A DNA stretch of 64,000 bases, from assembly GCA_937920085.1 (NCBI GenBank), contig CALETE010000081.1, forward strand, positions 62,001-126,000, in the 5' to 3' direction. Positions within the stretch are counted from its first letter, which is position 1, and each line of letters starts with the position of its first letter. The DNA comes from an uncultured Alphaproteobacteria bacterium (GTDB lineage Bacteria; Pseudomonadota; Alphaproteobacteria; Caulobacterales; Caulobacteraceae). The position numbers and the translations under genes were made by a program. Under the pieces are notes generated by a model. It was not told the DNA's origin. It worked only from the letters and a program-made list of their open reading frames with translations, and did no database searches. Of this stretch, positions 60,930 through 64,000 are shown in pieces.

Positions 60930-61850
60930 GTGTTCAGCCACACCGCACCAGAAACGCCCTCAGGTCACGTTTTAATGAGTGGCCCCAATGTGGGTGCCGC
61001 TTTGAAAGCCGCGCGGCTATCCAAGGGGCTCACCTTGGAACAGGTTGGGGAGATGACCCGGGTTCGTGGAGCCTATCTGGCAGCGATCGAAAACTTCCGC
61101 CTGGATCTACTGCCCTCTCGGCCGTTTACGATCGGCTATGTTCGCGCCTATGCACAGGCCCTTGGTCTTGACGGGGAAGCGGCCGTCGCGCGATTCAGGG
61201 ACGATGATCCGCTCTTGAATGAAGGCCTCGCAGCCCCGATCGGCGTCGATAATTCCGACCGTCGCATTGGCACTGTCGTCTTCATTGCGGTCATATTGGT
61301 CATTGGGATTTTGGCCTGGAACATCGCCCAGCGTAGCACAAGGGTCGACGCACCAGCTCCGCCCTCAGCACCGGCCACTGCGATCGCGCAGGCCCAGTCG
61401 GCCGGGGTCTCGGGCTATGTTGAGCTTGGCTCGCCCCTGCCAGCACCGGTGGAGTCGAGCGCACCAGCGCCCTATGAAACCCCTGGCCTCGCCAAGGCCA
61501 TGAGCGGTTCGGATTCTCCGGAGGCTGCAACGCAAGAAGACGACACAACCCTGTCCCCGCTTGCAGACAAGTTCGTAGCAAAGGGCCCCATTTTCGGTGC
61601 CTCAGCGGGGGAGTCTCAGATCATTGTGCAGGCTAGAAAATCGTCTTCGCTGATAGTGAGGGGCCCAGACGGTGTCACGTATTTCGCCCGCCAATTGGCC
61701 ACAGGTCAGGCCTATCGTGCGCCGAGCATTTCAGGCCTTTCTATCGAGGTTTTCGATGCGGGAGCCTTGCAGCTGTTTGTCGCTGGGGAGAGCCATGGCC
61801 TCGTCCCTGTGGGAAAGAGCACAGTGGCGCAATTGGTGCCAAACCCCTAG
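60930..61850 (+). CDS. RodZ-like HTH/DUF4115 membrane protein
   Basis: A 306-residue single-pass protein. Residues about 20-95 are a helix-turn-helix of the RodZ/HTH_25 kind (LKAARLSKGLTLEQVGEMTR). A transmembrane helix lies at about 110-130, then a low-complexity linker and a C-terminal DUF4115 domain (about 215-300). RodZ links MreB to the envelope in rod shape control. GTG at 60930 or ATG at 60975 may be the true start. It lies between ptsP and ispG, as in many relatives. Confidence 0.85.
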   Translation: MFSHTAPETPSGHVLMSGPNVGAALKAARLSKGLTLEQVGEMTRVRGAYLAAIENFRLDLLPSRPFTIGYVRAYAQALGLDGEAAVARFRDDDPLLNEGLAAPIGVDNSDRRIGTVVFIAVILVIGILAWNIAQRSTRVDAPAPPSAPATAIAQAQSAGVSGYVELGSPLPAPVESSAPAPYETPGLAKAMSGSDSPEAATQEDDTTLSPLADKFVAKGPIFGASAGESQIIVQARKSSSLIVRGPDGVTYFARQLATGQAYRAPSISGLSIEVFDAGALQLFVAGESHGLVPVGKSTVAQLVPNP

Positions 61851-61853
61851 ATA

Positions 61854-62981
61854 GTGCACGTCATGAGCTCAAACGATCACACACACCTTCGGCCCTGGCG
61901 CACCATCGAACGGCGCGTTTCCCGGAAGATCCGCGTTGGCACGGTAGAGGTCGGTGGTGATGCCCCGATCACCGTCCAGTCCATGACAAATACCCTCACC
62001 TCAGACGCGGGGGCGACAATTGATCAAATCAGACGCTTAGAAGAGGCCGGCGCTGATATCGTAAGAGTATCCTGCCCCGACGAAGCGTCGACGGCGGCCT
62101 TACCGACCATTGTAAAAGCTTCAAAGGTCCCGATCGTTGCGGACATCCATTTTCACTATAAGCGCGGCATTGAGGCTGCCAAAGCTGGAGCGGCGTGCCT
62201 TCGGATAAATCCGGGGAATATCGGCCGACCTGACCGGGTGCGTGATGTGATCCAAGCAGCCCGCGACTATGGCTGTTCCATGCGCATTGGCGTGAATGCT
62301 GGGTCCTTAGAACCCCATCTTCTGGAAAAATACGGTGAGCCCTGCCCGCAGGCTATGGTCGAGAGCGCACTTGACCACGCGCGGATCCTCCAGGACCACG
62401 ACTTTCACGAGTTCAAAATCAGCGTCAAAGCCTCTGACATCTTCATGACGGTCGCGGCGTATCAGATGTTGGCTGAGGCCATAGATTGTCCCTTGCATGT
62501 CGGCGTCACCGAAGCTGGCGGAACCCGGGTGGGGACTGTGAAATCCTCCATCGGCATGGGTAATTTGCTGTGGGCGGGGATTGGCGACACCATCCGGGTC
62601 AGTCTCGCGGCGGATCCCGTCGAAGAAATCAAGGTCGGCTTTGACCTGCTGAAGTCCCTGGGCCTACGGCATCGTGGGGTCAACATTATCGCCTGCCCCT
62701 CCTGCGCAAGGCAGGGCTTTAATGTCATTGAGACCGTCGAAATTCTTGAGCAAAGGCTGGCGCATATCGCCATCCCCATGAGCCTGTCTATTATTGGATG
62801 CGTCGTGAATGGGCCAGGCGAGGCCCTGATGACGGATGTGGGATTTACCGGCGGCGGCAAGGGATCGGGCATGATTTACGTGGCCGGCAAACCCGACCAC
62901 AAGATGGATAACGCCCATATGGTCGACCACATTGTTGAGTTGGTCGAAGCCCGGGCGAGAGAACTCGCACCCTCCCTCTGA
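61854..62981 (+). CDS. ispG: 4-Hydroxy-3-methylbut-2-enyl diphosphate synthase
   Basis: A 375-residue [4Fe-4S] enzyme of the MEP isoprenoid pathway. The TIM-barrel start is VGGDAPITVQSMTNTLT. Cluster ligands lie in CPSCARQGFN and IIGCVVNGPGEA. The product feeds ubiquinone side-chain synthesis. GTG at 61854 and ATG at 61863 are both possible starts. It starts three bases after the RodZ-like gene. Confidence 0.95.
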   Translation: MHVMSSNDHTHLRPWRTIERRVSRKIRVGTVEVGGDAPITVQSMTNTLTSDAGATIDQIRRLEEAGADIVRVSCPDEASTAALPTIVKASKVPIVADIHFHYKRGIEAAKAGAACLRINPGNIGRPDRVRDVIQAARDYGCSMRIGVNAGSLEPHLLEKYGEPCPQAMVESALDHARILQDHDFHEFKISVKASDIFMTVAAYQMLAEAIDCPLHVGVTEAGGTRVGTVKSSIGMGNLLWAGIGDTIRVSLAADPVEEIKVGFDLLKSLGLRHRGVNIIACPSCARQGFNVIETVEILEQRLAHIAIPMSLSIIGCVVNGPGEALMTDVGFTGGGKGSGMIYVAGKPDHKMDNAHMVDHIVELVEARARELAPSL

Positions 62982-63069
62982 CCCCACTTCACAAAAATGA
63001 CGTGGGCGTCACCCCTTGCGGAATACCCCTGAGATTGGTTAGTTGCGCGCCTCAACCAAGGAGGACACC

Positions 63070-63363
63070 ATGTCCGCAGACGGCAACTGGAAGATCACCA
63101 TCAATTCGCCCATGGGCGCACAAACCATCGAAGCCAGCCTGACCACCAATGGCGACACCTTCACCGGTTCGACCAAGGGTCCGATGGGCGAACAATCTGT
63201 TGAAGGCAAGGTCGACGGCGATACCCTGACCTGGTCGGCAGCCATCACCTCGCCCATGCCTATGACTCTGGAATTCGTCGCAACGGTCAGCGGCGACACC
63301 CTGAGCGGCAATGTGAAACTGGGCGCCTTTGGCAATGCCCCGCTGTCGGGCGTGCGCATCTAA
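63070..63363 (+). CDS. Small beta-repeat hypothetical protein (97 aa)
   Basis: A 97-residue protein with a strong ribosome site (AAGGAGG, five bases before the ATG). It contains three similar segments of about 25 residues built on P-M-G, a beta strand and G-D-T (NGDTFTGS, DGDTLTWS, SGDTLSGN). No signal peptide is seen. A 6-bp inverted repeat overlaps the start of the ribosome site. The family is known to me only as a hypothetical protein. Confidence 0.7.
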   Translation: MSADGNWKITINSPMGAQTIEASLTTNGDTFTGSTKGPMGEQSVEGKVDGDTLTWSAAITSPMPMTLEFVATVSGDTLSGNVKLGAFGNAPLSGVRI

Positions 63364-63389
63364 GACGAACGTCTAAATCGCAAGATTTT

Positions 63390-63431
63390 CGGCGGCTTGA
63401 TCCGATAAGGGTCCGGCCGCCGTTTTCTTTT
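63390..63431 (+). terminator. Intrinsic terminator of the 97-aa gene
   Basis: CGGCGGC (63390-63396) pairs with GCCGCCG (63416-63422), followed by TTTTCTTTT. It lies 26 bases after the stop codon. Confidence 0.75.
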
Positions 63432-63436
63432 GGATT

Positions 63437-63802
63437 CTATGAATCGAGGGCGATGCCCTTCAAGCCTGCTCGGCGCGTCGCGCCAGCCCGAAGAAATGCT
63501 TCGGCCTCCGCCGTAAGACTCCAGCGGTTATGTCCGGGCCCGAAAGGGCGCTTGAACAGGGGTTGGACCCGAGTTGGCAGAGCTTCAGGGCTTGAATGTG
63601 CGTCGAAAACAGCAACCGCCCTGGCACGCAGCGCATTGTCGACGGGCGCGGACCGATTTTCCCCAAGGGCTGCAATGACCTGGTCCCGGGGCGCACTTCC
63701 CCCAAACCGAAGCAAGACCTCGCAAATCTCTGCAACCAACGGGTCCACATGCTGTAGGCGTCGGCGGGGGCGTCTGTTCTGGGGATCGAGAATAGAAGTC
63801 AT
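63437..63802 (-). CDS. Hypothetical protein (121 aa)
   Basis: The start is taken at the ATG at 63802 (MTSILDPQNRRPRRR), with earlier starts lacking a ribosome site. The protein is basic at the N-terminus. The middle (about 20-65) looks helical, LVAEICEVLLRFGGSAPRDQ, possibly winged-helix-like, followed by a Trp-containing SLTAEAEAFLRAG. I do not recognise the family. It is convergent with the 97-residue gene. Confidence 0.55.
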   Translation of the reverse strand: MTSILDPQNRRPRRRLQHVDPLVAEICEVLLRFGGSAPRDQVIAALGENRSAPVDNALRARAVAVFDAHSSPEALPTRVQPLFKRPFGPGHNRWSLTAEAEAFLRAGATRRAGLKGIALDS

Positions 63803-64000
63803 CTCCCAGACCCTAAGGCGAACGCGCAAATCGCGAAACTGACTACGCCCCTCCCGCGAGTGGGATTCACCTGTGACTTTAGACCCCGTCAGAAAGTGTG
63901 AAGCCTAACCGAGGCCATTTTCACGTCACGGTAACGAAGGCTGTCCTAGACATTCCTGCAGCACCAAACGGTGCCACCAAGGATAGGTTTTAGGATCCTC

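Noticed and set aside
63803..64000. Possible tRNA or small RNA at the right edge
   Set aside because: No T-loop consensus or cloverleaf pairing could be found; likely the upstream region of a gene beyond the window.

Overview
The window reads as ordinary chromosome of an aerobic, GC-rich alphaproteobacterium, most likely in or near Caulobacterales. Supports are a ubiquinone pathway (coq7, ubiG, a ubiK-like gene), a petABC cytochrome bc1 operon, the conserved run ubiK-lgt-midA-pgeF-prs, the DUF1285-nudL-cca block, and ptsP next to a RodZ-like gene and ispG. The family assignment is an inference from gene content and order. No rRNA, tRNA, CRISPR array or insertion sequence was recognised. About 70 protein genes are described. 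Most of the remaining long reading frames are antisense shadows produced by the GC-rich third codon position.

Layout. 1-4.6 kb: end of an FAH-family gene, a DedA-like membrane protein, a dsbB-coq7-GNAT operon, a two-lobed aspartic protease and an HNH nuclease. 4.7-6.0 kb: a TetR regulator beside two tiny related membrane-peptide genes, each with its own copy of the same promoter/operator; this is the most distinctive feature of the window. 6.0-10.4 kb: gluQRS, a DMT exporter, selO and nhaA. 10.4-15.5 kb: a leftward catabolic cluster (SMP-30 lactonase, aldehyde dehydrogenase, acyl-CoA ligase, HSL-type esterase) with a perfect palindrome before the dehydrogenase. 15.6-16.9 kb: pteridine-reductase-like SDR plus folB. 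16.9-20.1 kb: a leftward cassette (TetR, haloalkane dehalogenase, small membrane protein, DUF2855 protein), bounded on one side by the 3' end of folB and on the other by what looks like a decayed second folB 3' end.

20.2-30.7 kb: ilvE, an OmpR/EnvZ-type pair, DUF2147, a secreted SAM-hydrolase-family protein lacking the usual histidine, proC, ybjN-like, ubiK-like, lgt, midA, pgeF and prs. 30.8-42.8 kb: an orphan lipoprotein, rplY, pth, a TPR protein, ychF, petABC, trmL, hemF, a GATase, cca, nudL and DUF1285. 42.8-52.6 kb: GNAT, a small unknown, a large membrane M28 peptidase, arsC, an M23 peptidase, Zn alcohol dehydrogenase, a second acyl-CoA ligase, FkbM methyltransferase and ubiG. 52.7-64 kb: lysC, an MBOAT/AlgJ-like acylation pair, a membrane-fused alpha/beta hydrolase, ptsP, a RodZ-like gene, ispG and two small unknowns.

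The housekeeping parts cover respiration, isoprenoids and quinone, translation fidelity, lipoprotein maturation, and PRPP, proline and lysine supply. The accessory parts are catabolic (lactone, aldehyde, acyl-CoA, ester, haloalkane) or concern the envelope (acylation pair, peptidases, small membrane peptides). The only stretch over 300 bases without a large gene is 4584-5367. It holds the two small genes, their promoters and terminators; nothing was seen in 4584-4769. The last 200 bases (63803-64000) show no gene.
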